The notes under the pieces were generated by a model. The model was not told the DNA's origin. It saw nothing but the letters and a program-made list of their open reading frames with translations, and did no database searches. Below are positions 56,064 through 64,000 of a stretch of 64,000 nucleotides of DNA, piece by piece. Position numbers and translations under genes: made by a program. Origin of the DNA: Methyloprofundus sp. (GTDB lineage Bacteria; Pseudomonadota; Gammaproteobacteria; Methylococcales; Methylomonadaceae); assembly GCA_016592635.1 (NCBI GenBank), contig AP023240.1, positions 3,451,630-3,515,629 on the forward strand, given 5' to 3'. The first letter of the stretch is position 1. Each line of letters opens with the position of its first letter.

Positions 56064-56202
56064 ATTGCTTACTCTTGTTGTTTTTTAAATTAAGGGGTCA
56101 AAACTAATAATATTCGTAAAGAACCGACAATGCCAGCAACATAAGCATAACACTATGGATAAATAACTTGAGAACCGAGTGCGAGAACGATAGAATCAAC
56201 AA

Positions 56203-56826
56203 ATGGATATCGCACAAGCCCCCTTTGAATTTTTATTAAAACAACCACAGGTCAAAAAAGTCTCTGTGCCTAGTGGCACCATCATCAGTAACTTGGGCGA
56301 CCGATGTGATAACTTCATTATTTTGCAAAAAGGTTTGGTACGTGTATATCGCCCAGCTGAAGATGGTAGAGCGATCACCTTATACCATATTGGTGCAGGT
56401 GAAAGCTGTATTCTAACGGCATCGTGTATTTTAAACTCACAAGTATTTCCTGCTATTGCTGAAATAGAACAAGACGCAGAAGGCCTGATCGTTTCCACGC
56501 AACAAATGCTGCACTGGCTCAAAACCGAACCGCAATGGCAGCAATTCATTTTTTCTTTGCTATCCCAACGCATGGCAGACCTGATTAGCCTTGTTGATGC
56601 CCTTGCATTCCGGCGCTTAGATTCGCGCTTGGCAGCATGGCTGCTAGAAAAATCAGCGACTAGCCAAAAAATCAGTATCACTCACCAAATTATTGCCGAA
56701 GAACTCGCCAGCTCACGTGAAGTCATCAGCCGCCTACTCAAAGAGTTTGAACGTAACCAGCTCATCAAACTAAGTCGTGGCAAAATCGAAATAATCGACC
56801 CTTTGAAAATTTGCAAAATTAAGTAA
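56203..56826 (+). CDS. Crp/Fnr-family transcription regulator
   Basis: The 207-residue protein has a cyclic-nucleotide-type beta barrel (about 15-125; VPSGTIISNLGDRCDNFIIL, GLVRVYRPAEDGRAITLYHI) and a C-terminal winged HTH (about 145-200; HQIIAEELASSREVISRLL). Three Cys lie in the barrel (GDRCDN, ESCILTASCILN) but not in an FNR iron-sulfur pattern. The ligand is unknown. It stands alone, divergent from msrB. Confidence 0.9.
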   Translation: MDIAQAPFEFLLKQPQVKKVSVPSGTIISNLGDRCDNFIILQKGLVRVYRPAEDGRAITLYHIGAGESCILTASCILNSQVFPAIAEIEQDAEGLIVSTQQMLHWLKTEPQWQQFIFSLLSQRMADLISLVDALAFRRLDSRLAAWLLEKSATSQKISITHQIIAEELASSREVISRLLKEFERNQLIKLSRGKIEIIDPLKICKIK

Positions 56827-57004
56827 CACCACCCCATCACTCTATTTCACTACTTAATGTGGCATTAATATTGTGACTCTAGTTACATACCTCATCCGCA
56901 CTCCTCTTGATAATAAACTCTGAATTGAACAAACAATATCCTCCAATACTTATTGAGGCTCTCTGTTCATTCTTTATTTCACTTTTAAATTAAAAGAGGT
57001 TTAT

Positions 57005-57583
57005 ATGTTTTTAAAAAAATTGCTACTTACATCTATTGCTACTCTTGCTATATCACCTATTTTAGTCAGCGCTGAAAACAATACCGATGCGGACTTTACT
57101 GAAAATGTTTTAACCGTTCCCAGACTCATTGCAAGCGGTTCTTTATTTGAAAATGTACGCATCCAATTTGATGCGACTAATAGTACCTTTGCCATATTAG
57201 GCGCAGAACCACGTGAACGCTTCAGTTCAGAAATGATTGGTATGGATGAAGTACTAACCGATCATAATGCGCAACTTTCATGGGTTAACGGTTCACACGG
57301 CTGCCATATTAATGCTAACGCAGCTGCTACAGCGACTACTGATATCGTTGAATATTGTGCCTCACTAGAGTTTGCAGGATATGATGATTGGCGCGCACCA
57401 ACAAGCATGGAGATATCAGAAATGATTATCCACGCCGACCAAATGGGAGTACAACTTAACTACATCAACCCTGCTTGCCAATTTATGGCAGCCAGTGATG
57501 GTTTCGTCCAAACCGAAAATACTAGCGAACCAGGCAAAATAGTTGAGTCAGCCGTTAATTCTGGTTCACGCTGCGTACGTTAA
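57005..57583 (+). CDS. Small secreted DUF1566-like protein
   Basis: The 192-residue protein has a signal peptide (MFLKKLLLTSIATLAISPILVSAE, first 20 typical). The C-terminal part follows the DUF1566/Lcl pattern: AQLSWVNGSHGC, EYCASLEFAGYDDWRAPTSMEI, and two later Cys, INPACQF and SGSRCVR. Four Cys could form two disulfides. Lcl-type domains occur in adhesins and surface proteins; the role here is unknown. A perfect hairpin follows at 57605-57654. Confidence 0.72.
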   Translation: MFLKKLLLTSIATLAISPILVSAENNTDADFTENVLTVPRLIASGSLFENVRIQFDATNSTFAILGAEPRERFSSEMIGMDEVLTDHNAQLSWVNGSHGCHINANAAATATTDIVEYCASLEFAGYDDWRAPTSMEISEMIIHADQMGVQLNYINPACQFMAASDGFVQTENTSEPGKIVESAVNSGSRCVR

Positions 57584-57604
57584 ACAAATACCATAACCAC
57601 AATA

Positions 57605-57654
57605 GAGTTCAATAGAATCCAGCCCTCATCAATAATCTTGATTCTATTGAACTC
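57605..57654. terminator. Perfect 15-bp hairpin between convergent genes
   Basis: gagttcaatagaatc (57605-57619) and gattctattgaactc (57640-57654) are exact inverted repeats with a 20-base loop. The site lies between the stop of the secreted-protein gene and the end of the chemoreceptor gene. No T-run follows, so it may be a two-way terminator or mRNA end stabiliser. Confidence 0.6.
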
Positions 57655-57674
57655 CACCAAAACAGGCTACCCTA

Positions 57675-59363
57675 TTAGCACTTGAACCGCTGTGCCAGAC
57701 TTTGTAAATCAGCTGCCATTTGTTCTAGCTTTCTACTTGCTTGTGTGGTCTTACCTATTGCAGTCACTGACTGCTCCGCACCTTGACTAATTCGACCGAT
57801 ATTGATTGAGACCTCATCACTTACTTTACTCTGCTCTTCTGCCGCATTAACAATCAAAGCACTCATATCATTAATGGTCGTCACGGTACTGGTTATTTCA
57901 TTAAGAACATCACCTGCGGAAGTAGCGCGCTCAACACTATCTTTAGTATAAGTACCACTTTTATTCATCACTGTGACCGCATTTTTCACACCTGCCTGCA
58001 GTTTCTCAATCATGCTTTGAATTTCTGATGTTGATTGCTGGGTACGTCCAGCTAATGTACGAACCTCATCAGCCACCACTGCAAAGCCTCTACCTTGCTC
58101 ACCCGCCCTAGCGGCTTCAATCGCAGCATTAAGCGCTAATAAGTTAGTTTGCTCGGCAATTCCACCGATCACATCCAGAACGGTACCAATCTGATTGCTT
58201 TCATGCTCCAATTGCTGAATAACACTGATTGCATTACTCACTTCCGTTGATAAGGCATTAATGGAAGTAATGGTTTCTGTCACAATCTGACTTCCATGCT
58301 GTGCCTCTGTATCAGCATGCTTGATCGCAGTGGTCGTATTTGCAATACTAGAAGCAACTTCATGGATAGCAGAACTCATTTGCCCCATTGCCGAAGCAAC
58401 CAGCTCAGTCTCCAGTTTTTGTTGATTAATATTTTCGCTAGATGCGCCTGCGACTGCATGTAAATCATGCGCTTCTGTCAACAAGTTCTCAGACGCAAGA
58501 GTCATATCATTAACCATTGCCTGTGTGGCACCAATCAATTCATTATATTGCTGACAAACATTAGCAATCTCATCGCTCCCACTTGCATCAGCACGAGTCG
58601 TTAAATCGCCTGCTGTCGCTTTTGCCAAGGAGCCACCAAAGTTTTTTAACCTTCGATTGATCCCATTAAATTTAACAATCATCAAAATAACAATTGCAAT
58701 CAAAATTAATGCAAGAATAGCAACAATTTTAAGTGCATTCATTTGCCCTTGGTCAATAATATCCTGTATATCAATACTCACTTCAAGTACGCCACGCACA
58801 TCACCTAACTGCCAATTATTCTTAGGCGTATCAGGGTGTGAGTTATGGCAATCCACACATGCTTGTTCAGTCATTTTATCTGCAATTGCCACCCGTACCG
58901 TTTGTCGGCCATTTTGTTGTTCAGTTTTAATAAATGGCTTATCAGGTGCCGTACTCAACATCTGCCAACTTTGTTGCTGAAAATCATCCAAATGTTGAGC
59001 TTGTCGGTTAGGAAAAGGAAAAGCACTATAAATTTTTAACTGCATACCTTTGCCAGCCATCTGATCACTCAAATCATGAATCATAGTGGCAGGCAAAGGA
59101 ATCGTATTTTCTTGACCTTTATGATTAATACTTGGTTTAACTGCTTTCGATTTAAGCACTTTATTAATCACATTAACCGTGTAGTATTTACGTATCGTTT
59201 TAAAACTTTCTATCGTTTGTGTTGAGGAGTTAATAGCTTGCGCTATTGCATTTTCCTTCATGGAACTAGGTATATAAAAACCAATAAACACCAAACTTAA
59301 TGTCAGCAAAATAATAACAGGCACTGCTAATTGCAATAAAATAGAGCGTTTAATAATATCCAT
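57675..59363 (-). CDS. Methyl-accepting chemotaxis protein with c-type haem sensor
   Basis: The protein has 562 residues. Membrane spans lie at about 9-29 and 213-233. The periplasmic sensor (about 30-210) resembles the Tll0287/DUF3365 type and contains a haem-attachment motif, [14 protein letters not shown], near residue 170. That suggests redox, oxygen or NO sensing. A HAMP-like linker and the long cytoplasmic coiled coil follow, with the conserved receptor tip [19 protein letters not shown]. No CheR/CheB-docking pentapeptide is seen at the C-terminus. No che genes are nearby. Confidence 0.92.
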   Translation of the reverse strand: MDIIKRSILLQLAVPVIILLTLSLVFIGFYIPSSMKENAIAQAINSSTQTIESFKTIRKYYTVNVINKVLKSKAVKPSINHKGQENTIPLPATMIHDLSDQMAGKGMQLKIYSAFPFPNRQAQHLDDFQQQSWQMLSTAPDKPFIKTEQQNGRQTVRVAIADKMTEQACVDCHNSHPDTPKNNWQLGDVRGVLEVSIDIQDIIDQGQMNALKIVAILALILIAIVILMIVKFNGINRRLKNFGGSLAKATAGDLTTRADASGSDEIANVCQQYNELIGATQAMVNDMTLASENLLTEAHDLHAVAGASSENINQQKLETELVASAMGQMSSAIHEVASSIANTTTAIKHADTEAQHGSQIVTETITSINALSTEVSNAISVIQQLEHESNQIGTVLDVIGGIAEQTNLLALNAAIEAARAGEQGRGFAVVADEVRTLAGRTQQSTSEIQSMIEKLQAGVKNAVTVMNKSGTYTKDSVERATSAGDVLNEITSTVTTINDMSALIVNAAEEQSKVSDEVSINIGRISQGAEQSVTAIGKTTQASRKLEQMAADLQSLAQRFKC

Positions 59364-59839
59364 AAAGGTTTCCTGTTAAATTTAGTTTGGCATTAATTGT
59401 TAGCGTCAGACAATGACATATCTTTAATATTTGTAACTACTCAGCGTATTTTTTAATCAGACACGGCATAACTTGCATGGCTAACTAGAAAACACCAGAA
59501 TAATGCTTATACCTCTAGTAATTGATAAATCGATTACTTATTTTTCAAATTTACATACTAAGTAATTTCTAATATTATAATATTACCAATATATTTAGCC
59601 TGATGTTTTGAGTTATTTTTAATTCTAGCCTGCTTTACCAAATTTATAAATTCAAAATCATAAAGCAACGCGCTAATACTTTAAAAATGTGATGTCCATA
59701 GCACTTTTGCAAGCATATTTTTTGGGATAATACTTAAATCAATTAGCTTCACTTTAATAAGCCTTTATTTAACTTTAGTTGCAATAAAGTATATGATTTC
59801 AGTCATGTTATATATTTCCAATAGAGGGCCTCATTTAAA
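59364..59839. other. AT-rich divergent promoter region
   Basis: About 475 bases lie between the divergent haem chemoreceptor and the large sensor gene. There is no coding frame. Both genes should have promoters here. A short inverted motif occurs around 59566-59590 (aatattataatatt). A ribosome site (gaggg, about 59824) precedes the ATG at 59840. Confidence 0.5.
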
Positions 59840-62800
59840 ATGTTAGTTTTTTTTGTCGCCCCAAGAAAATTCATATCATTGCACTTGCTCATATACCTGC
59901 AGTTGTTTATTGTATTTTTCACTGGCTTAAGCCATGCAACACAAAACACTCCCCCTGCTGCAGACCTTGACCCCATAACGCTACAGCTTAAATGGAAACA
60001 TGCTTTTCAATTTGCAGGGTACTACGCAGCCATAGCACAAGGTTACTATCATGCAGAAGGCCTGAAAGTAACCTTACAAGAAGCATCACCCGAAATCAGC
60101 CCGATCAAACAAATAGTAAGTGACCAAGCACAATATGCTATTGGCGATATTGGCATTCTTGCACATTACGCTAATGGCAAGGCCATCCGAGCCTTAGCTG
60201 CTATCTATCAACATAACCCACTCATCTTTATCAGCAAACAAGAGTCAGGTATTATTAGCCCTTATGAGATGCGTGGTAAGCGCATTATGATGGATACCAC
60301 AGGGGGAGATGAGGCTCCACTCACAGCAATGTTAGCGGAAGCAGGACTTAACCGAAATAACTTCACGGTTGTAGCACGCTCATTCACAACAAAAGAGTTT
60401 ATCGCTAACCAAGTAGATGTCATTTCGGCCTATATTACCGACATGCCATTCGAACTCAAAACCAAGAATATTGCTTTTAATATTATTAACCCACATAATT
60501 ATGGTGTCGATTTTTATGGCGATATTTTATTCACCGGCCTAGAAGAAATACAACAACACCCGCAGCGGGTAGCTCGCTTTAAACGTGCCTCTCTAAAAGG
60601 CTGGCAATATGCATTAGCACACCCAGAAGAACTAGTACAACTGATTCACCAGCAATATAGTAGTAAATTAAGCATTGCACATTTACGTTATGAGGCCGAA
60701 ATAACACGTAAATTAATGCTTCCGGATATTATCCCGATTGGTCAATTAGAGATACCTCGATTAAGACGTATTGCTGATACCTACACTAATATAAAGCTCG
60801 CCAAAAAACTTAATGATGCTGATTTAAAAAACTTTATTTATTACCCTCCTGAGTTTAATTTAACGTCTCAAGAGCGCTTATGGCTCAAACAGAACCCCGT
60901 TATTAGCTTAGCTATTGATCACAATTTCCCGCCCTATGAATGGCTAGATGCTGAAAATAATTACCAAGGTATTGCGGCAGATTTTATTCATTTAATCGAA
61001 CAACGCTTAGGTATAAAATTTGCTCTTATTAAAGACAAGCAAACTTGGCACGAAACCCTCAATCAAGCAAAAAAGGGGAATATCGATTTATTATCATGTT
61101 TAGTTAAAACCTCCGAACGCGAACAATATCTAAATTTTAGTCCTGCTTATATTAATAGTTCAGCTGTCATTATTGCAGAGCGCTCACAAGGCTACATCAG
61201 TTCACTCAAGCAACTTTCTGGTCGTAAAGTTGCCATACATAAAGGTCATTTCACTCAAGAACTCTTGAACAGGCATCACCCTGATATCAACATCATAACT
61301 ACCGATACTATTCAACAAGCTCTACGCCTAGTTGCCACAGGCAAGGCAACAGCCTTTGTCGGCGATGTCACCGCCGCCAGTTATGCCATAAAAAAATTAG
61401 GCTTACTTAATTTAGGCTTTGCAGGGCAAACATCTTACCAAAGTGAATTTCGCTTTGCCACAGCCAAACATCACCCTGAATTGCAGAGCATTATACGCAA
61501 GGCCCTCGCCAGCATTACCCCAACAGAAAAAGAAGCAATATTTAAACGCTGGCAAAAACTAGAAATAACCCAAGGCTTGAGCTATGCCACAGTCCTGAAA
61601 TACGCCGCTATTATGTTAGGTATTTTGTTGTGTTTTGCTTATTGGGTTTACCGCCTTAAACAAGCTGAAGCGGCACGCAAAGACAGCGAAACCAAACTAC
61701 ATGCCATTCTGGATAATGCTCCCATTGGTATTTGGTTATCCAACACTAAAGGCGGCTATACATTTGTTAATAAAACTTTTTGTAATGCCGTAGGCATCCC
61801 TGAAAATGACTTTATCACCACCAGCAACCTTGCTGGTTTATTAGGTGCAGACTTAGCAGAGCATTGCCATACTTCTGACACTGCCTGCATGCATCAAGAT
61901 GAACCCCATATTTCACACAAATTGGTCCCCTTTGCTGATGGACAACTACATAACTTGGAAGTCACAAAGACCAAACTTTTTGATTCTGCCGGACAATTGG
62001 CAGGTATTATCGGCATCTCTATTGATGCAACGGAACGTAAACAAACAGAAGAATCCCTACGCCTTGCAGCCGCTGTTTATAAACATTCAGATGAAGCCAT
62101 GTTTATAGTGGACGCACATGACTTTATCTTGGCTACCAACCCAGCTTTTACACGAGTCACAGGCTATAGAGAAGAAGATGTACTCGGAAAGTGCCCAAAA
62201 CTTCTACAATCAACACAGCACGGTAATCTTTTTTATAAAAAAATGTGGGTATCACTTAACAAAAAGGGCTCTTGGGAAGGGGAAGTGTGGAATACTCATA
62301 AAAATGGCAGCCTCTTTGCAGTCTGGCTAAATATTAATACTATCTATACCGATGACGGTGCAGTAAGCCAACGTGTTGCTTTATTTTATGACATTACCGA
62401 AAAGAAAAAATCAGATGAACTCATTTGGCAACAAGCAAACTTTGATTTGTTAACCCAATTGCCCAATCGACATATGTTTCAAGATCGCTTAGCACAGGAA
62501 ATAAGCAAGTCACACCGAGAAAATCTGCCACTGGCTTTATTATTTATTGACCTTGATCACTTTAAAGAAATCAATGACACACTGGGGCATCAAATAGGTG
62601 ATCTATTATTAACTGAGGCAGCACAGCGTATTGTTGCTTGTGTGCGTGATTCTGATACTGTTGCTCGACTAGGTGGCGATGAGTTCACTGTGATTCTTGC
62701 TAAATTAAACGACACCTTAAGCATAGAACGCATAACCCTTGCTATTATCAAAGCACTCACCCAACCGTTCCAGTTAGAGGAACATCAATCCTATATTTCT

Positions 62801-63709
62801 GCCAGTATCGGTATCACCTTATACCCAAATGACGGCAAAACGGTTACCCAACTATTAAAAAATGCCGACCAAGCCATGTACCTTGCCAAAAATCTGGGGC
62901 GCAATCGTTTTAGCTACTTCACGCCAGCCATGCAAGAAACAGCGCAAAAGCATTTACAAATCTTAACTGATTTACGCAGTGCCGTCGCAGAACAACAATT
63001 AGAGCTCTATTACCAACCTATTGTTGAACTAAGCTCAGGAAAAATATATAAAGCTGAAGCCTTACTTCGCTGGCACCACCCAATTCATGGCATGATAAGC
63101 CCAGCCGACTTCATACCAATCGCTGAAGAATCAGGACTCATTATTGGCATTGGCGATTGGGTTTTTAAAGAAGCTACCCGCCAAGTAAAAGATTGGATGA
63201 CTAACAATGCAAAAACCATTCAAGTAAGCATTAATAAATCCCCGATACAATTTCAAGTTCCCGAAAAACCTACAGAGTGGGTAAATTACCTTAAAGAACA
63301 GGGTTTATCAGGTGAGCAAATTGTTATCGAAATTACCGAGGGAGTACTAATGGAAACCTCACAGCAAACGATTCAGCAATTGTTACATTACCGAGATATG
63401 GGCATTCAAGTCTCTATAGATGACTTTGGTACCGGCTATTCATCACTTGCCTACCTGAATAAGTTTGATATTGATTACCTTAAAATCGACCAATCATTTA
63501 CTCGTAATTTAAGCGCCGATTCCAATGACATGATCCTTTCAGAGGCCATTATCGTTATGGCGCATAAACTGGGTCTAAAAGTCATTGCAGAGGGCATAGA
63601 AACCGAAGAACAACTGCGACTGTTACTTGCTGCAGGCTGCGATTATGGGCAGGGGTACTTATTTTCCAAGCCAGTGCCGGCAAAAGAATTTATTAAGCTT
63701 ATCGATTGA
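59840..63709 (+). CDS. Dual periplasmic-sensor PAS-PAS-GGDEF-EAL protein
   Basis: The protein has 1289 residues. A signal/anchor lies at about 12-35. A NMT1/THI5-SsuA-type binding domain follows (about 45-275; LQLKWKHAFQFAGYYAAIAQ, TGGDEAPLTAMLAEAG). Next is a second, family-3 solute-binding domain (about 335-560; AIDHNFPPYEWLDAENNYQG, LSCLVKTSEREQYLNFS), a membrane span at about 582-602, PAS 1 (617-735) and PAS 2 (743-860). The GGDEF domain carries intact ARLGGDEFTVIL near 943. The EAL domain carries intact AEALLRWHHP near 1070, IDDFGTGYSSL, LKIDQSF and AEGIET. It probably adjusts c-di-GMP in response to a small pyrimidine-like or amino-acid-like ligand. The gene is monocistronic. Confidence 0.93.
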   Translation: MLVFFVAPRKFISLHLLIYLQLFIVFFTGLSHATQNTPPAADLDPITLQLKWKHAFQFAGYYAAIAQGYYHAEGLKVTLQEASPEISPIKQIVSDQAQYAIGDIGILAHYANGKAIRALAAIYQHNPLIFISKQESGIISPYEMRGKRIMMDTTGGDEAPLTAMLAEAGLNRNNFTVVARSFTTKEFIANQVDVISAYITDMPFELKTKNIAFNIINPHNYGVDFYGDILFTGLEEIQQHPQRVARFKRASLKGWQYALAHPEELVQLIHQQYSSKLSIAHLRYEAEITRKLMLPDIIPIGQLEIPRLRRIADTYTNIKLAKKLNDADLKNFIYYPPEFNLTSQERLWLKQNPVISLAIDHNFPPYEWLDAENNYQGIAADFIHLIEQRLGIKFALIKDKQTWHETLNQAKKGNIDLLSCLVKTSEREQYLNFSPAYINSSAVIIAERSQGYISSLKQLSGRKVAIHKGHFTQELLNRHHPDINIITTDTIQQALRLVATGKATAFVGDVTAASYAIKKLGLLNLGFAGQTSYQSEFRFATAKHHPELQSIIRKALASITPTEKEAIFKRWQKLEITQGLSYATVLKYAAIMLGILLCFAYWVYRLKQAEAARKDSETKLHAILDNAPIGIWLSNTKGGYTFVNKTFCNAVGIPENDFITTSNLAGLLGADLAEHCHTSDTACMHQDEPHISHKLVPFADGQLHNLEVTKTKLFDSAGQLAGIIGISIDATERKQTEESLRLAAAVYKHSDEAMFIVDAHDFILATNPAFTRVTGYREEDVLGKCPKLLQSTQHGNLFYKKMWVSLNKKGSWEGEVWNTHKNGSLFAVWLNINTIYTDDGAVSQRVALFYDITEKKKSDELIWQQANFDLLTQLPNRHMFQDRLAQEISKSHRENLPLALLFIDLDHFKEINDTLGHQIGDLLLTEAAQRIVACVRDSDTVARLGGDEFTVILAKLNDTLSIERITLAIIKALTQPFQLEEHQSYISASIGITLYPNDGKTVTQLLKNADQAMYLAKNLGRNRFSYFTPAMQETAQKHLQILTDLRSAVAEQQLELYYQPIVELSSGKIYKAEALLRWHHPIHGMISPADFIPIAEESGLIIGIGDWVFKEATRQVKDWMTNNAKTIQVSINKSPIQFQVPEKPTEWVNYLKEQGLSGEQIVIEITEGVLMETSQQTIQQLLHYRDMGIQVSIDDFGTGYSSLAYLNKFDIDYLKIDQSFTRNLSADSNDMILSEAIIVMAHKLGLKVIAEGIETEEQLRLLLAAGCDYGQGYLFSKPVPAKEFIKLID

Positions 63710-63729
63710 GAGACAATTTCTATTGTTAT

Positions 63730-64000
63730 CTGAAGTTTTCCAGTTTTTTGTCAGCTAAATATTAGGAAGGTCTAATTTTCGAAAAATATTAGCGACTACT
63801 AATATATGGGTGTAAATCACTTTAAAAACAACAGGTTGATAGTGAATAAGGCTGTATTTTGTAGTATAATAAACAGTGCTAACAAATTGATTATACAAAC
63901 AAAAAAGCCTTATTCATGTTCATTTTACGCGATCTTCTTTCTCCTCTTCAATCACATTTTTCAGAAACCACACTCGGCAAAGAAAGAGCCTCGTTATTTG
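63730..64000 (+). mobile_element. IS4-family element, copy 2 (left part, cut by window end)
   Basis: The left end is CTGAAGTTTTCCAGTTTTTT at 63730. The leader and transposase start are nearly identical to copy 1 from about 2190 to 2440 (ATG at 63916). It lacks the 113-base extra unit of copy 1. It lies just 20 bases past the stop of the large sensor gene. The right end and target duplication cannot be seen. Confidence 0.88.
63916..64000 (+). CDS. IS4-family transposase, N-terminal part (runs off window)
   Basis: The first 28 codons, beginning MFILRDLLSPLQSHFSETTL, are identical in protein sequence to copy 1 at 2356. The visible part has at least one silent base difference. Completeness cannot be judged. 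Confidence 0.88.
   Translation, partial: MFILRDLLSPLQSHFSETTLGKERASLF

Overview
The window reads as a chromosomal segment of an AT-rich gammaproteobacterium. The evidence is a complete division and cell-wall (dcw) cluster in enterobacterial-type order, the yrbG-kdsD-kdsC-lptCAB-rpoN-hpf-rapZ block, PhoB/PhoR, and a MurE carrying the DNPR signature for meso-diaminopimelate. A stand-alone phosphoketolase, a PEP-CTERM protein, a multihaem c-type cytochrome, a haem-binding chemoreceptor and an HvfA-like metallophore precursor would suit a Methylococcales-type methanotroph or a relative. That placement is an inference, not something the sequence proves. I saw no rRNA or tRNA genes and no CRISPR array.

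Layout. 1-4.4 kb is accessory: the tail of a Fis-type regulator, two unrecognised Cys/His-containing membrane proteins, and an exported-protein gene split inside its signal peptide by an IS4-family element with a clear 8-bp target duplication. A MITE-like element follows. 4.4-11 kb holds rubredoxin, a TauE-type permease, cca, yajQ, an atypical SDR, an HD-domain protein, a YebC/YeeN-type regulator and a secreted tetrahaem cytochrome. 11-14 kb is decaying: a repeat-containing secreted protein and brnT each carry a frameshift that looks like loss of one dinucleotide, and brnA is intact. 14-20 kb has phoBR behind a Pho box, a PEP-CTERM protein, a second TauE-like permease, a DUF502 protein, a FetB-like permease and a DciA-like protein.

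20-40 kb (all minus strand) is mraZ-rsmH-ftsL-ftsI-murE-murF-mraY-murD-ftsW-murG-murC-murB-ddlB-[IS630]-ftsQ-ftsA-ftsZ-lpxC. mraZ has a near-consensus promoter and 10-bp-spaced MraZ boxes. An IS630-type element sits exactly at the ddlB/ftsQ junction. Removing it together with one TA copy restores a 4-bp ATGA overlap between the two genes. Its insertion swapped the last residues of DdlB for IS-encoded ones. The IS630 transposase is in two frames joined by a canonical A_AAA_AAA slippery site.

40-49.5 kb holds an orphan HvfA-like small Cys-rich precursor, mgtE, rapZ, hpf, rpoN, the Lpt ABC genes, KDO synthesis genes and a Ca2+/Na+ antiporter. ptsN is absent from its usual place. 49.7-63.7 kb holds phosphoketolase, a GAF-GGDEF-EAL protein, an M18 aminopeptidase, msrB, a Crp/Fnr regulator, a small secreted DUF1566-like protein, a haem-containing chemoreceptor and a 1289-residue dual-periplasmic-sensor GGDEF/EAL protein. 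The window ends inside a second copy of the IS4 element.

Main points for a second look: the ddlB/IS630/ftsQ junction, the orphan HvfA-like peptide, the exactly reconstructable IS4-broken gene, and several families of imperfect palindromic intergenic elements (3.96, 45.0 and 52.2 kb).
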